Positions 8,911-17,697 of a stretch of 64,000 nt of DNA are shown here, one piece after another. Within the stretch, counting starts at the first letter, position 1. The number at the start of each line of letters is the position of its first letter. The stretch is taken from assembly GCF_001687475.2 (NCBI RefSeq), contig NZ_CP031611.1, forward strand, positions 1,456,670 through 1,520,669, given 5' to 3'. The stretch comes from Campylobacter hepaticus (GTDB lineage Bacteria; Campylobacterota; Campylobacteria; Campylobacterales; Campylobacteraceae). The notes under the pieces were generated by a model. It had not been told where the DNA came from. It did no database searches and worked only from the letters and a program-made list of their open reading frames with translations. Position numbers and translations under genes: made by a program.

Positions 8911-10367
8911 GGTTTTTGATTGATTGCTAAAGCTATGGTGCTTGGCTTGATAATTTTTTTAAGTTCATCTTTTGCTAAGTTAAGAATTTTATTTTCTTGA
9001 TATACATAAAGGGTATTTTTTTTAAAAAAAAAGTTTATTTGATCTTCATTTGTACTTAAAGTTTTAGCTAAGCATAAGATAAAATTAAGCCATGATATAA
9101 TATGAGTATTTGGTAGAAGTTTCCTATAAGGTTCAAGATTGTAAGGATTGATTTTTTTACCATTAAGTTTGATAATAGTAGCTATTAAGATTTTTTCTTG
9201 ATGAGAAAAGCCATAATTAAGTCCACCTAATACAAAATTAGCAGAATGTTCGTTTGCAAAATAAAAATTTAAATATTCTCCAATATGACATAATTTTGCA
9301 GCATTTAATAATATATATTTATAATATTCGTTGAGTTTATGGAGATTTTCTAAAGCTTTAAAGATTTTTAAAGCAAAATGTGGGGTTTGATTTTTTTGTT
9401 TTGATTGTAAGAATTTATCTTGTAAGCATTTTAAACTAGGATTGAAATTTGAAGGGAATATAGTTTTAGGACGTAATAGATCTTGCAAGTAAACTCCCTC
9501 TCTAATTCCTACCCCACTTGTAATAATTTGTTTGGCTTTAATTTTTTTTGCTATTTTTAAAAAAATAAAAATACCTTCTTTAATGGTATCAAAACGATCT
9601 TTTTTTATACCAAAATTGACTAAAGAATCTGCATTAGAATTCAAAATTTTTAAAATATGATTTTTTTCTTCATGCAACATATAACGAAAATCATGTAAAT
9701 TTTTTAAAGGATAAGAATTTTTTTGCATGATGGAATTAGAAATTGCCCTTAAGCTTCCTCCTATAGCAATGAGATTGTGATTGCAAAATTCTTCAGGAAT
9801 TTGTTCTAAGATAGGTGCTATAAATTTATCTAGAGTACTTGTTTTTCCTGTATCGTAAAATAATTCTTTTAAGCGGACTGTGCCAATATCAAGGGAAATG
9901 CAAGAAATGATTTTGTTATTTTTAATTAAACATAATTCACTTGAGCCTCCACCAATATCTAGAGTGGTCCCATCTTTAAAAGGGCTTAATAAATTTAATG
10001 CAGCTAATCCTCCTAGATAACTTTCACTTTTTCCATCTATGCAGCGTATATTTAAAGATAATTTATCCTTAATTCTTTTAATGAAAGTTTTAGAATTTGG
10101 TGCATCTCTTAAAGCTGATGTGCCTACAATAAATATTTTTTTACATTTATGTTTTAAGGCGCGTTCTTTAAAAAAGGCTAAAGCATTTTCTGCTCTTTGC
10201 ATGGCTTCTTCTTGAAGGATTTTTCCATTATTATAGGCATTTTCTCCAAGTCTTACTTTGCGTTTATATTCACAAACTGTATAAAAACTATATCTTGAGG
10301 TTTTTTCAAAAATTACCATTCTAATAGAATTTGAGCCAAGATCAACAACAGCCGTTTTTTTTGCCAT
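8907..10367 (-). CDS. Ppx/GppA-family exopolyphosphatase/pppGpp phosphatase
   Basis: An actin-fold phosphohydrolase that removes phosphate from polyphosphate and/or pppGpp, so it links phosphate storage with the stringent response. At 486 residues it has two domains. Phosphate-binding loops are DLGSNSIRM from residue 9 and DIGGGSSEL at 136-144; the likely catalytic Glu is E114 in GKSESYLGG. A helical C-terminal HD-like part follows. It shares one base with the ferredoxin gene upstream and overlaps the convergent fliO-like gene by four bases at its 3' end. Ppx and GppA activity cannot be told apart from sequence. Confidence 0.92.
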   Translation of the reverse strand: MAKKTAVVDLGSNSIRMVIFEKTSRYSFYTVCEYKRKVRLGENAYNNGKILQEEAMQRAENALAFFKERALKHKCKKIFIVGTSALRDAPNSKTFIKRIKDKLSLNIRCIDGKSESYLGGLAALNLLSPFKDGTTLDIGGGSSELCLIKNNKIISCISLDIGTVRLKELFYDTGKTSTLDKFIAPILEQIPEEFCNHNLIAIGGSLRAISNSIMQKNSYPLKNLHDFRYMLHEEKNHILKILNSNADSLVNFGIKKDRFDTIKEGIFIFLKIAKKIKAKQIITSGVGIREGVYLQDLLRPKTIFPSNFNPSLKCLQDKFLQSKQKNQTPHFALKIFKALENLHKLNEYYKYILLNAAKLCHIGEYLNFYFANEHSANFVLGGLNYGFSHQEKILIATIIKLNGKKINPYNLEPYRKLLPNTHIISWLNFILCLAKTLSTNEDQINFFFKKNTLYVYQENKILNLAKDELKKIIKPSTIALAINQKP

Positions 10368-10612
10368 TAAAATTCTTTATTCTTGTGTTTAAGTTTTAAT
10401 TCTTCTATAGTTTCTACATTATCAGGGTCAGGAATAATACATTCATAAGGGCAAGCTACGATACAAGCAGGTTCTGAAAAATCATTAACACATTCTGAAC
10501 AAAGATCAGGATCTATGACATAAATAGGACTATTTTCATAAATAGCTTCATCAGGGCATTCTTCTCTGCAAGCGTCACAACATACGCAATCTTTTGTAAT
10601 TAAAAGAGACAT
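10367..10612 (-). CDS. fdxB: YfhL-type 2[4Fe-4S] ferredoxin
   Basis: A small electron carrier of 81 residues. Cluster ligands are C9-x2-C12-x2-C15-x3-C19 and C38-x2-C41-x8-C50-x3-C54-Pro; the longer x8 spacing marks the YfhL/alvin-type ferredoxins. I place the start at the ATG at 10612, because AAAGG lies five bases before it on the minus strand; the GTG at 10618 overlaps that site. Its partner enzymes are not evident from the neighbours. Confidence 0.93.
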   Translation of the reverse strand: MSLLITKDCVCCDACREECPDEAIYENSPIYVIDPDLCSECVNDFSEPACIVACPYECIIPDPDNVETIEELKLKHKNKEF

Positions 10613-10690
10613 TATCACCTTTCAAAAAATTTAAAAAATATTTTACTTTATACAATAATTAAACTTAAAAAATATGAAAATAAGTGTAAA

Positions 10691-10715
10691 GATTTTGCAC
10701 TATTAGTGCAAAATC
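10691..10715 (-). terminator. Rho-independent terminator of cosR
   Basis: A perfect 11-bp stem, GATTTTGCACT (10691-10701) with AGTGCAAAATC (10705-10715), and a 3-nt loop, lies directly after the cosR stop. On the minus strand it is followed by TTTACACTTATTTT. Confidence 0.8.
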
Positions 10716-11387
10716 CTAAGATTTTTTAGGAAAGCAAAAACGGTATCCTCTGCGACGTACTGTTTCTATAGTAGATATATTTAAAGGTTTATCCATTTTT
10801 TGGCGAATTTGATTGATAGCTACTTCAATAACATTTGGGGTGACAAGTTCTGGTTCTTCCCAAATTGCGTCTAAAAGTTGTTCTTTGGAGACTATTTGAT
10901 CTGAGTGTCTTGCTAAATGAGTTAAGACTTCAAATGGTTTTCCTTTAAGTTCAATATCTTGACCTTTGTAGGTAATTTTTTCCTCATCAGGATCGATTAT
11001 TAAATCTTCAATTTTAATAACATTGGTCCCACCAAGTCTTAAACGTGCTTCTATTCTTGCTAATAAAATATCAAAATCTAAAGGTTTTTTAACAAAATCA
11101 TCAGCTCCGGCTTTTAAAGCTTTAATTTCTGTTTCTTTATCTGTTTTAGAAGACATAATCATAACCGAAGTTCTTGGAGATTTATGTTTAATGGTATTGA
11201 CAAGCTCTAAACCGTCTCCATCAGGTAAAATCCAATTTGCTAAAACTAAGTCATAATGTCTAATGCCAATAAAATATTCTCCATCTTTAAAATTTTCAGA
11301 AGAATCAGTTTGATAACCAAATTCATTAAGATTATCTATAATTGTTTTATTTAAGCTAATCTCATCTTCTATAACTAAAATTCTCAT
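10716..11387 (-). CDS. cosR: CosR, orphan OmpR-type response regulator
   Basis: In C. jejuni this is an essential regulator of oxidative-stress genes that also acts on cmeABC; the H. pylori counterpart is HP1043. The 223 residues comprise a receiver domain (1-120) and a winged-helix DNA-binding domain (from about 128; recognition region NVIEVAINQIRQKM and wing RRRGYRF). The receiver site that normally holds the phosphorylated Asp reads LANWILPDGDG, with Asn51. The protein is therefore likely phosphorylation-independent, in line with the absence of a neighbouring histidine kinase. It has its own terminator. Confidence 0.95.
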   Translation of the reverse strand: MRILVIEDEISLNKTIIDNLNEFGYQTDSSENFKDGEYFIGIRHYDLVLANWILPDGDGLELVNTIKHKSPRTSVMIMSSKTDKETEIKALKAGADDFVKKPLDFDILLARIEARLRLGGTNVIKIEDLIIDPDEEKITYKGQDIELKGKPFEVLTHLARHSDQIVSKEQLLDAIWEEPELVTPNVIEVAINQIRQKMDKPLNISTIETVRRRGYRFCFPKKS

Positions 11388-11464
11388 CGTAATATCCTTA
11401 TTAAGAAAAATTTAAAAAATTATAACATAGCTTAAGTAAATGTTTAAATATCTTTAAAAAAAAA

Positions 11465-11782
11465 TTAATATTTTTTTTTCAACTTAACCCCAACTTTAGC
11501 ATTTTTTATAATATTTGGTTTAAAAACTTCTATGTTAAGATGAGTTAGATATAGAAAATCTTTTTTTAAATTTAAACTTATAAAATCAAGAGATTCTTCA
11601 AGAGTATAAAATTTTTCTTTTTTATAGTATGTTTTGATTTTGGTAATTATTTCAGAATAATTTAAAAATTCATCTGATTTAGCTTTAAGTTTAATGATAA
11701 TTGTTTGCTTTTTTTTTCTTTCAAAATCTAAGATTCCAATAATACATTGAAAACGAAATTTTATTTTTATATGACTTTGCAT
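11465..11782 (-). CDS. folB: FolB-like dihydroneopterin aldolase
   Basis: A 105-residue protein with the T-fold pattern of dihydroneopterin aldolase/epimerase in folate synthesis. GILDFERKKKQ near residue 16 matches the family's GVxxxERxxxQ, and TLEESLDFI near 60 matches the segment before the conserved helix. The C-terminal VFKPNIIKNAKVGVKL corresponds to the KPxA...VGV strand. It is slightly short (usual about 120) and divergent. Its start overlaps the plsY stop by 16 bases, so the two are coupled. Confidence 0.75.
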   Translation of the reverse strand: MQSHIKIKFRFQCIIGILDFERKKKQTIIIKLKAKSDEFLNYSEIITKIKTYYKKEKFYTLEESLDFISLNLKKDFLYLTHLNIEVFKPNIIKNAKVGVKLKKKY

Positions 11783-12375
11783 TCTTCTTTAAAAAGCAAT
11801 CTTTTGATATTAGGTAAATGCTTATAAGTTATAATAAAAGCAATAATAAAAATGGGCGCATGGGTATTAATTTCTAAATCATAATGAAATATAAAAGAGG
11901 TGCTAATAAAGGTTAGTAAAGCCATTAATGAAGCTAATGAAGATATTTTAAAAATTTTTCCTATGAGAAACCAAACTATAAATGCTATAAGTACTTCTAA
12001 AGGCAATAAGATTATCATAGCACCTGCTCCTGTTGCTATACCCTTGCCCCCTTCAAATGATAAGTAAATGGAAAAACAGTGTCCAAAAACAGCTAAAACT
12101 GCTACACTCCAAAGTAAACTTTGATCATAATTAAGCCATTTTAAAATTAATAAAGGAATAGTAGCTTTTGAAAAATCTAAAATTACTGTAGCAATGGCAA
12201 GTTTTTTAGCCAATCTAGGATTTTTTTCTTTAATGACTCTTAAAACATTTGTAGCGCCTACACTATTTGATCCTTCGTTTTTTATATTTATTTGAGCAAA
12301 AGTTTTACTTAGAATAAGTCCAAAAGGAATTGAACTAAGAAGATATATAAAAGCATAAATTATTAGATTTTCCAT
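11767..12375 (-). CDS. plsY: PlsY, acyl-phosphate glycerol-3-phosphate acyltransferase
   Basis: An inner-membrane enzyme that transfers acyl groups from acyl phosphate to glycerol 3-phosphate, the first step of phospholipid synthesis. It has 202 residues with several membrane helices. Motif 1 appears as EGSNSVGATNVLR near residue 34, motif 2 as FEGGKGIATGAG near 106, and a further conserved loop, HLP(N), near the C terminus. Upstream on the minus strand lies the 192-bp divergent region shared with the cytochrome c peroxidase gene. Confidence 0.93.
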   Translation of the reverse strand: MENLIIYAFIYLLSSIPFGLILSKTFAQINIKNEGSNSVGATNVLRVIKEKNPRLAKKLAIATVILDFSKATIPLLILKWLNYDQSLLWSVAVLAVFGHCFSIYLSFEGGKGIATGAGAMIILLPLEVLIAFIVWFLIGKIFKISSLASLMALLTFISTSFIFHYDLEINTHAPIFIIAFIITYKHLPNIKRLLFKEECKVI

Positions 12376-12567
12376 AATACCCTTTTGTTAATTATTAATG
12401 AAATGATTATTTTCTTAAAAAGTATAAAATTATAACTTTTAAAAATAAATAAACAAAAAATAAAGCCAATAATTTAAGATAAAAATAGTATGAATTTATT
12501 TTAAATATATTTTATTGTTATTTAAATATTAAATTGTTATTATTTTATTTTAATTAGGAGTTAATTA
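12376..12567 (+). promoter_or_regulatory. Divergent plsY / cytochrome c peroxidase intergenic region with ATTGTTATT direct repeats
   Basis: An AT-rich divergent region. On the plus strand ATTGTTATT occurs twice, at 12514-12522 and 12533-12541, 19 bases apart, shortly before the AGGAG ribosome binding site (12557-12561) of the peroxidase gene. The spacing, about two helical turns, could mark a regulator site. In C. jejuni this peroxidase gene responds to RacR and oxygen; I cannot assign a binding protein here. Confidence 0.3.
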
Positions 12568-13593
12568 ATGAAAGTAAAATCATTATTTATTGCATCTTTA
12601 ATAGTTTTTTCAACTTTAAATGCCACGAGTCTTATTGAAGAGGCTAAAAATTCAGGTCTTGTTCCTTTGCCTAAAGATCAAAAAGGAGTAGATGAAATTT
12701 TAAAACAAAATGGAGTTGAAGCTAGCGAGTTTACTCTTGAAAAGGCAGAGCTTGGAAAAAAACTTTATTTTGAGCCACGTCTTTCAAAAAGTGGTATTAT
12801 TTCATGTAATACTTGTCATAATTTAGGTCTTGGTGGCACAGATGGCATTAGTGCTGCAGTAGGACATAAATGGGCAGTAAATCCTCATCATTTAAATTCT
12901 CCAACAGTTTATAATGCTGTTCTTAATAATACTCAGTTTTGGGATGGACGTGCAAAAACTTTAGTTGATCAAGCTAAGGGTCCAATTCAAGCAGATGTTG
13001 AGATGGCAACTCCTTCTGATCTTGCAGTTGAAAAAATTGCATCTTTATCTGAATATGTCAGTGAATTTAAAAAAATTTATGGTAACAGCGGGGTTAATTT
13101 TGATAATATTGCTGATGCAATTGCAAATTTTGAAAGAACACTTATTACTCCATCGCGTTTTGATAAATTTTTAGAAGGAGATGAAAAAGCTTTGACTAAA
13201 GATGAGCAAAAAGGTTTAAAACTTTTTATTAAAAAAGGTTGTGTAGCTTGTCATAATGGTGTAAATTTGGGTGGCAATATGCAAGCGTTTGAAGTTGCTA
13301 ACAAATATCAGTTTGCAAATTTAGGTGATTTTAAAGGTGATGTAAATGGCATGGTAAAAACTCCTACTTTAAGAAATATTGCTGAAACTGCACCATATTT
13401 TCATAATGGAGCTATTTGGAATTTAAAAGACGCAATTAAAGAAATGGGAAGTGTTCAACTTGGTATTAAAATTTCTGATGAAGAAGCAAAAAGTATTGAA
13501 GCTTTCTTAAAATCTTTAACAGGAACAAAACCTGTGATTGTTTATCCACAATTACCTATTTCAACACAAAAAACTCCTAAACCTCAATTATAA
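12568..13593 (+). CDS. Periplasmic di-heme cytochrome c peroxidase
   Basis: It reduces hydrogen peroxide to water with electrons from periplasmic cytochrome c. The protein has 341 residues, a Sec signal peptide (1-19, cleavage after LNA) and two heme c sites, CNTCH at 80-84 and CVACH at 225-229, as in bacterial CcpA/MauG-type peroxidases. TPTLRNIAETAPYFHNG near residues 264-280 holds the distal Met/His region conserved in the family. It stands alone between its own promoter region and a strong terminator. Confidence 0.95.
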   Translation: MKVKSLFIASLIVFSTLNATSLIEEAKNSGLVPLPKDQKGVDEILKQNGVEASEFTLEKAELGKKLYFEPRLSKSGIISCNTCHNLGLGGTDGISAAVGHKWAVNPHHLNSPTVYNAVLNNTQFWDGRAKTLVDQAKGPIQADVEMATPSDLAVEKIASLSEYVSEFKKIYGNSGVNFDNIADAIANFERTLITPSRFDKFLEGDEKALTKDEQKGLKLFIKKGCVACHNGVNLGGNMQAFEVANKYQFANLGDFKGDVNGMVKTPTLRNIAETAPYFHNGAIWNLKDAIKEMGSVQLGIKISDEEAKSIEAFLKSLTGTKPVIVYPQLPISTQKTPKPQL

Positions 13594-13627
13594 ATTTAAA
13601 CAAGCTTTAAAGAGCTTGTTTAAATTT
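13592..13627 (+). terminator. Strong hairpin terminator after the cytochrome c peroxidase gene
   Basis: A perfect 15-bp inverted repeat, AAATTTAAACAAGCT (13592-13606) with its complement at 13613-13627 and a 6-nt loop. It begins inside the stop codon. A short T-rich run (TTTATTTTA) follows. Confidence 0.8.
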
Positions 13628-13641
13628 CTTTATTTTACTCT

Positions 13642-13650
13642 TGTTATAAT
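13642..13650 (+). promoter_or_regulatory. Extended -10 promoter of glmM-lspA-hemJ
   Basis: TGTTATAAT at 13642-13650 is a full extended -10 element (TGnTATAAT). It lies 30 bases before the glmM ATG and just behind the preceding terminator. This suggests that glmM, lspA and hemJ, which overlap one another, form one transcript. Confidence 0.65.
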
Positions 13651-13679
13651 CATTTTATTTTTTGCTAGAAAGGTTTATA

Positions 13680-15017
13680 ATGAAACTTTTTGGAACTGAT
13701 GGTGTGCGTGGTAAAGCAGGGGAATTTTTAGATAGCTTTTTGGCTATGCGTTTAGCTATGGCTGCTGGTATTTATTTTAAAGATAAAAGTATTACAAATA
13801 ATATTTTAGTAGGAAAGGATACAAGAAGAAGCGGTTATATGATAGAAAATGCTATAGTTTCAGGTTTGACTTCTATAGGATATAATGTTATACAAATAGG
13901 TCCTATGCCCACTCCAGCGATTGCATTTTTAACTGAAGATATGCGTTGTGATGCAGGGATTATGATTTCAGCTTCTCATAATCCTTATTATGATAATGGT
14001 ATTAAATTTTTTGATGGACATGGAAATAAATTAAGTGAAGATATAGAAAAAAAAATAGAAGAAATTTATTTTGATGATAAGCTTATACAAAATTCTAAAG
14101 TTAAAATGGATGAAATAGGTCAGGCAAAAAGAATTGATGATGTTATAGGCAGATATATAGTGTCTATTAAAAATTCTTTTCCAAAAGATCTTACTTTAAA
14201 ATCTTTACGTGTAGTTTTAGATGTAGCTAATGGAGCAGCTTATAAAGTAGCGCCAACAGTTTTTAAAGAACTTGGGGCTGAGGTTATTGTTATTAATGAT
14301 ACACCTAATGGACTTAATATTAATAAAAATTGTGGAGCTTTACATCCTGCAAATTTGGCTACTGAAGTAAAGTATCTTCGTGCTGATGTCGGGTTTGCTT
14401 TTGATGGAGATGCTGATCGTTTAGTTGTTGTTGATGAAAAAGCACAAGTAGCTAATGGAGATAGTTTGCTTGGAGTATTAGCACTTTATCTTAAAGAGCA
14501 GGATAAATTAAAATCAGGTGTTGTGGCTACTATAATGAGTAATGGAGCCTTAAAAGAGTTTTTAAATAAGCATAATATAGAACTTAATACTTGTAATGTA
14601 GGTGATAAATATGTACTTGAAAAATTAAAAGCCAATGGAGGTAATTTTGGTGGGGAACAAAGTGGGCATATTATTTTTAGTGATTATGCTAAAACAGGTG
14701 ATGGACTTATAGCAGCTTTACAATTTAGTGCTTTAATGCTTTCTAAAAAGAAACCTGCAAGTTATATTTTGGGTCAACTTAAGCCTTATCCTCAACTTTT
14801 AACCAATCTTCAAATTGCAGAAAAGAAAGATTTAGATAAGATTAAAGGGTTAAAAGAACTTAAGCAAAATTTAGAAAATAAAAATATTAATACTTTATTT
14901 CGTTATTCTGGAACAGAAAATTTAATTAGACTTTTATTAGAGGCTAAAGATATTAGAATTTTAGAGAATGAAATGAAACATGTTGTGGAGTTTTTTAAGA
15001 AAGCCTTAAATGGTTAA
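13680..15017 (+). CDS. glmM: GlmM, phosphoglucosamine mutase
   Basis: It interconverts glucosamine 6-phosphate and glucosamine 1-phosphate on the route to UDP-GlcNAc for peptidoglycan and lipooligosaccharide. At 445 residues it has the family length. The start [14 protein letters not shown] is typical; I use the ATG at 13680 behind GAAAGG at 13668-13673 rather than the in-frame TTG at 13662. The active-site phosphoserine is Ser99 in ISASHNP. The metal loop DGDADR is near residue 242, and the C-terminal phosphate site is RYSGTEN. Confidence 0.97.
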   Translation: MKLFGTDGVRGKAGEFLDSFLAMRLAMAAGIYFKDKSITNNILVGKDTRRSGYMIENAIVSGLTSIGYNVIQIGPMPTPAIAFLTEDMRCDAGIMISASHNPYYDNGIKFFDGHGNKLSEDIEKKIEEIYFDDKLIQNSKVKMDEIGQAKRIDDVIGRYIVSIKNSFPKDLTLKSLRVVLDVANGAAYKVAPTVFKELGAEVIVINDTPNGLNINKNCGALHPANLATEVKYLRADVGFAFDGDADRLVVVDEKAQVANGDSLLGVLALYLKEQDKLKSGVVATIMSNGALKEFLNKHNIELNTCNVGDKYVLEKLKANGGNFGGEQSGHIIFSDYAKTGDGLIAALQFSALMLSKKKPASYILGQLKPYPQLLTNLQIAEKKDLDKIKGLKELKQNLENKNINTLFRYSGTENLIRLLLEAKDIRILENEMKHVVEFFKKALNG

Positions 15018-15483
15018 AAAATTTAAATTTATTCTTTATTTTTGGGGTGCTTTTATTCTTGTTTTGATTTTGGATCAATGGGTAAAGTCTTTAACTTTAT
15101 CAGGTCTTAGATGGCAAAGTGAATATTTTGATTTAACCTATACTTTAAATACAGGTATAGCTTTTTCTATGTTAAGCTTTTTAGAACATTATCTTAAATA
15201 TTTACATCTTATTTTAATTATTTCACTTTTTATTTATCTTTTTTGGCAAAAAACTTTTTTAAGAACTCATAGTTTAGCTTTTGGTATGATGCTTGGCGCC
15301 GGTGTTTCAAATTTATTAGATCGCTTTATGTATGGTGGAGTTGTGGATATGTTCTTTTGGCACAAATGGTTTAATTTTGCAATTTTTAATGTAGCAGATG
15401 TTATAATAAATCTTAGTGTTATTTTAATTTTAACACAAGAAATATTTATTAAAAAAAAGGAAAAGAATGACAGAATGGATTAA
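15010..15483 (+). CDS. lspA: LspA, lipoprotein signal peptidase II
   Basis: An inner-membrane aspartyl protease that cuts signal peptides from prolipoproteins before the lipid-modified Cys. It has 157 residues and four membrane helices. The catalytic Asp pair is D104 (NLLDRF) and D130 (FNVADV); TLNTGIAFS near residue 45 is the conserved N-terminal motif. It overlaps glmM by eight bases and hemJ by 17. Its substrates in this window include the CmeA, CmeC and other lipoproteins. Confidence 0.96.
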   Translation: MVKKFKFILYFWGAFILVLILDQWVKSLTLSGLRWQSEYFDLTYTLNTGIAFSMLSFLEHYLKYLHLILIISLFIYLFWQKTFLRTHSLAFGMMLGAGVSNLLDRFMYGGVVDMFFWHKWFNFAIFNVADVIINLSVILILTQEIFIKKKEKNDRMD

Positions 15484-15916
15484 TGATTATTATTCTTGGA
15501 TTAAATGGATACATTATTTAGCATTCGTTTCTTGGATGGCCGGGCTGTTTTATTTACCTCGACTTTTTGTCTATCATATAGAGCATAAGGATAATAGAGG
15601 TTTTGTTGAAGTTGTAAAAATTCAAGAGAGAAAGCTTTATTTTTATATACAAACTCCTGCTATGATTGCCACTTTAATTACAGGTAGTTTAATGCTTCAT
15701 GCTAAGGAAGTATTGATGGTTGGAGCAGGTTTTATGCATGCAAAGTTAACTTGTGTAGCTCTTTTAATAATTTATCATATTCATAATTATTATTGTTTAA
15801 AAGCTTTAGCAAATAATACATTTAAGAAAAGTGGAAGATATTTTAGAATATATAATGAATTTCCTACAATCATGTTTATGATTATTGCTTTTATGATGGT
15901 ATTGCGTCCGTTTTGA
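15467..15916 (+). CDS. hemJ: HemJ, protoporphyrinogen IX oxidase
   Basis: A 149-residue membrane protein of the HemJ (formerly UPF0093) family, which oxidises protoporphyrinogen IX in many bacteria that lack HemY and HemG. The N-terminal block WIHYLAFVSWMAGLFYLPRL holds the conserved His16, and MHAKLTC near residue 86 holds the conserved Lys. Four membrane helices are evident. The gene overlaps lspA. A radical SAM enzyme of the heme-related type faces it from the other strand. Confidence 0.88.
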   Translation: MTEWINDYYSWIKWIHYLAFVSWMAGLFYLPRLFVYHIEHKDNRGFVEVVKIQERKLYFYIQTPAMIATLITGSLMLHAKEVLMVGAGFMHAKLTCVALLIIYHIHNYYCLKALANNTFKKSGRYFRIYNEFPTIMFMIIAFMMVLRPF

Positions 15917-15948
15917 TGGAGTTTGGCTTTTTAGGCTTTAAACTCCAT
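15916..15948. terminator. Possible hairpin between convergent hemJ and radical SAM genes
   Basis: A 9-bp inverted repeat, ATGGAGTTT (15916-15924) and AAACTCCAT (15940-15948), with a 15-nt loop lies across the convergent gene ends and includes the end of the minus-strand gene. No clean T tract follows on plus, so its role as a terminator is uncertain. Confidence 0.35.
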
Positions 15949-17268
15949 ATTTGTAAAAATAAAGGGATCAATATTTTCTTTCATAATATTAATATAATTT
16001 TTATTTTCAAGACGTTTATCATCTCTAAAAACTGCACGCACCATATCCATACCTGTATAAAAATCTTTCATTAAAACTAGGAAAAGGTATTGTCCAAATT
16101 TGCTTGCAATTAGGGTATTTTTATCTTTTATTATAGCCCCACTTGTTTTAAGACATAAAAGTTCTAAGTAGAGTTCTTGTTCTAAATTGCAATTTAAAGT
16201 TTTGTTAAATTTTTCAATTTCTATTTGTCCTGAAAAAATTTCATTTAAAAAAACATATTTTATGATTTCTTTTTTGCTAAAACAAGCTTTTGCAATATTA
16301 GCATTTTGCTTTTCTTGAATGAGTTTTGCATAATGATTTAAATTAAAAGCATTGATTAAAAGCTCTCCATTTAAAAAACTAAAAGCTCCACTGCCAATAC
16401 CTAAGTATTCATGATGAGAACTGACATATTCATCATTAAGTTTATTTTTTTCCAAAGAAAAACTCCAACTGTTATTTTGTATGTAGTTTTTAAAAAAATT
16501 ACATATGATTTGATAATAGTTTAATTCATTATCTTTAAGACTAGTCCCTAAACTTTTAGCAATATTATTTTTTGTAAGGTTGGATTTCATTAAAGGATAG
16601 GTGGTAATTTGTTGCGGAGCTAAACTTTTAGCAATTTCTAAGTCGTTTAAAAGTTGTTTTTCACTTTGTCCAGGTAAGTTAAAAATTAAATCGATATTAA
16701 AAATAGGTAAGATATTTAAGGCTTTTGAAATTTTTTCTTGAAGTTCTTTTGAAGATCCAAATTTATTATATCTTGCTATTTTTTTTAATGTTTCATCATC
16801 AAAACTTTGAACTCCGCAACTTAAACGATCGATAATGCCTTTAAACATAGAGAGTTTTTGAGGATCTATATGATTGGGATCGCTTTCACATGAAATTTCT
16901 TTTATATTGAATAGTTTTTTGCATAATTCTAAGGTTTTTAATAATTCATCTTCATTAATGAGTGTTGTACCCCCGCCTACATACATAGAATTAAAGTTAA
17001 AACCTTTGTCTTTTATGATTTTAATTTCTTCTCGAAGATTTTTAAAATATATTTTAGCTAAATTTTCTTCATAATAGTATTTATGAAAACTACAATAAGG
17101 ACAAAAAGTATGACAAAATGGTATATGGGCATAAAGCATATAAGTTTTATTATTTTTAGGAGATTTTTCTTGAGCTTTATTTAAAAGTTTGACATTTAAA
17201 TTTTTTTGAAGGGATTTTTCCATCATAAAATGAGAATATTTTAAAGTTAAATTTTGTAATAAATTCAT
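15931..17268 (-). CDS. HemN/HemW/ChuW-family radical SAM protein
   Basis: A 445-residue radical SAM enzyme. The cluster motif is C52-x3-C56-x2-C59 in HIPFCHTFCPYCSF. True oxygen-independent coproporphyrinogen oxidases (HemN) usually have a fourth Cys two residues later. Here it is Phe, as in HemW (heme chaperone) and in ChuW/HutW (heme-opening methyltransferases). YVGGGTTLI near residue 97 is the SAM-binding GGG segment. The C. jejuni counterpart is annotated as coproporphyrinogen oxidase; I think the function is open within this family. Confidence 0.8.
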   Translation of the reverse strand: MNLLQNLTLKYSHFMMEKSLQKNLNVKLLNKAQEKSPKNNKTYMLYAHIPFCHTFCPYCSFHKYYYEENLAKIYFKNLREEIKIIKDKGFNFNSMYVGGGTTLINEDELLKTLELCKKLFNIKEISCESDPNHIDPQKLSMFKGIIDRLSCGVQSFDDETLKKIARYNKFGSSKELQEKISKALNILPIFNIDLIFNLPGQSEKQLLNDLEIAKSLAPQQITTYPLMKSNLTKNNIAKSLGTSLKDNELNYYQIICNFFKNYIQNNSWSFSLEKNKLNDEYVSSHHEYLGIGSGAFSFLNGELLINAFNLNHYAKLIQEKQNANIAKACFSKKEIIKYVFLNEIFSGQIEIEKFNKTLNCNLEQELYLELLCLKTSGAIIKDKNTLIASKFGQYLFLVLMKDFYTGMDMVRAVFRDDKRLENKNYINIMKENIDPFIFTNMEFKA

Positions 17269-17396
17269 AACTTACCTAAATATTAATATAATAAAACATA
17301 ACTTTAACAATTTTTAGCTAAAATAGGGGTAAATTTTTTCTTTTTTAAACTAAAAAATGATATAAGTTTTATAAAATTATTTAAAAAGGATATAAC

Positions 17397-17648
17397 ATGG
17401 ATAAAACTAAGATTATTGGAAATTTAAATGCTTTTTTTAAACAAAGAGAGCAATTTTATTCTTATTTTGATCAAAATATCTCTAAAATTGCTAATACTGA
17501 AGTATTTGATTTTAAAAATGCCAAGAATTTAAATTCAGAAGAAGTGTATAAGCAATTTTATCATTTTGATTATGCAATCAGAAAATTATTACCAAGTATT
17601 TATAAAGCTTATGAAATTACAGATGAGGATTTAAATAAAGATTTTTAA
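17397..17648 (+). CDS. Small conserved Campylobacter hypothetical protein
   Basis: An 83-residue cytoplasmic protein without a domain that I recognise. It is rich in Phe, Tyr, Asn and Lys, with no signal peptide or membrane helix; the predicted content is mostly helical. It has a ribosome binding site (AAAAAGG at 17383-17389) and a promoter-like TGATATAAG at 17358-17366, and a strong hairpin follows it. This single-gene unit, conserved in position in C. jejuni, is very likely expressed. Confidence 0.75.
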   Translation: MDKTKIIGNLNAFFKQREQFYSYFDQNISKIANTEVFDFKNAKNLNSEEVYKQFYHFDYAIRKLLPSIYKAYEITDEDLNKDF

Positions 17649-17653
17649 AATGA

Positions 17654-17683
17654 TTTAGAGAATAAAGTATTTTATTCTCTAAA
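17654..17683. terminator. Bidirectional hairpin terminator between the small hypothetical gene and cmeC
   Basis: A perfect 13-bp stem, TTTAGAGAATAAA (17654-17666) and its complement (17671-17683), with loop GTAT. It lies between two convergent gene ends and has T-rich sequence on the plus side. Confidence 0.75.
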
Positions 17684-17697
17684 AGGTATATCTATTT

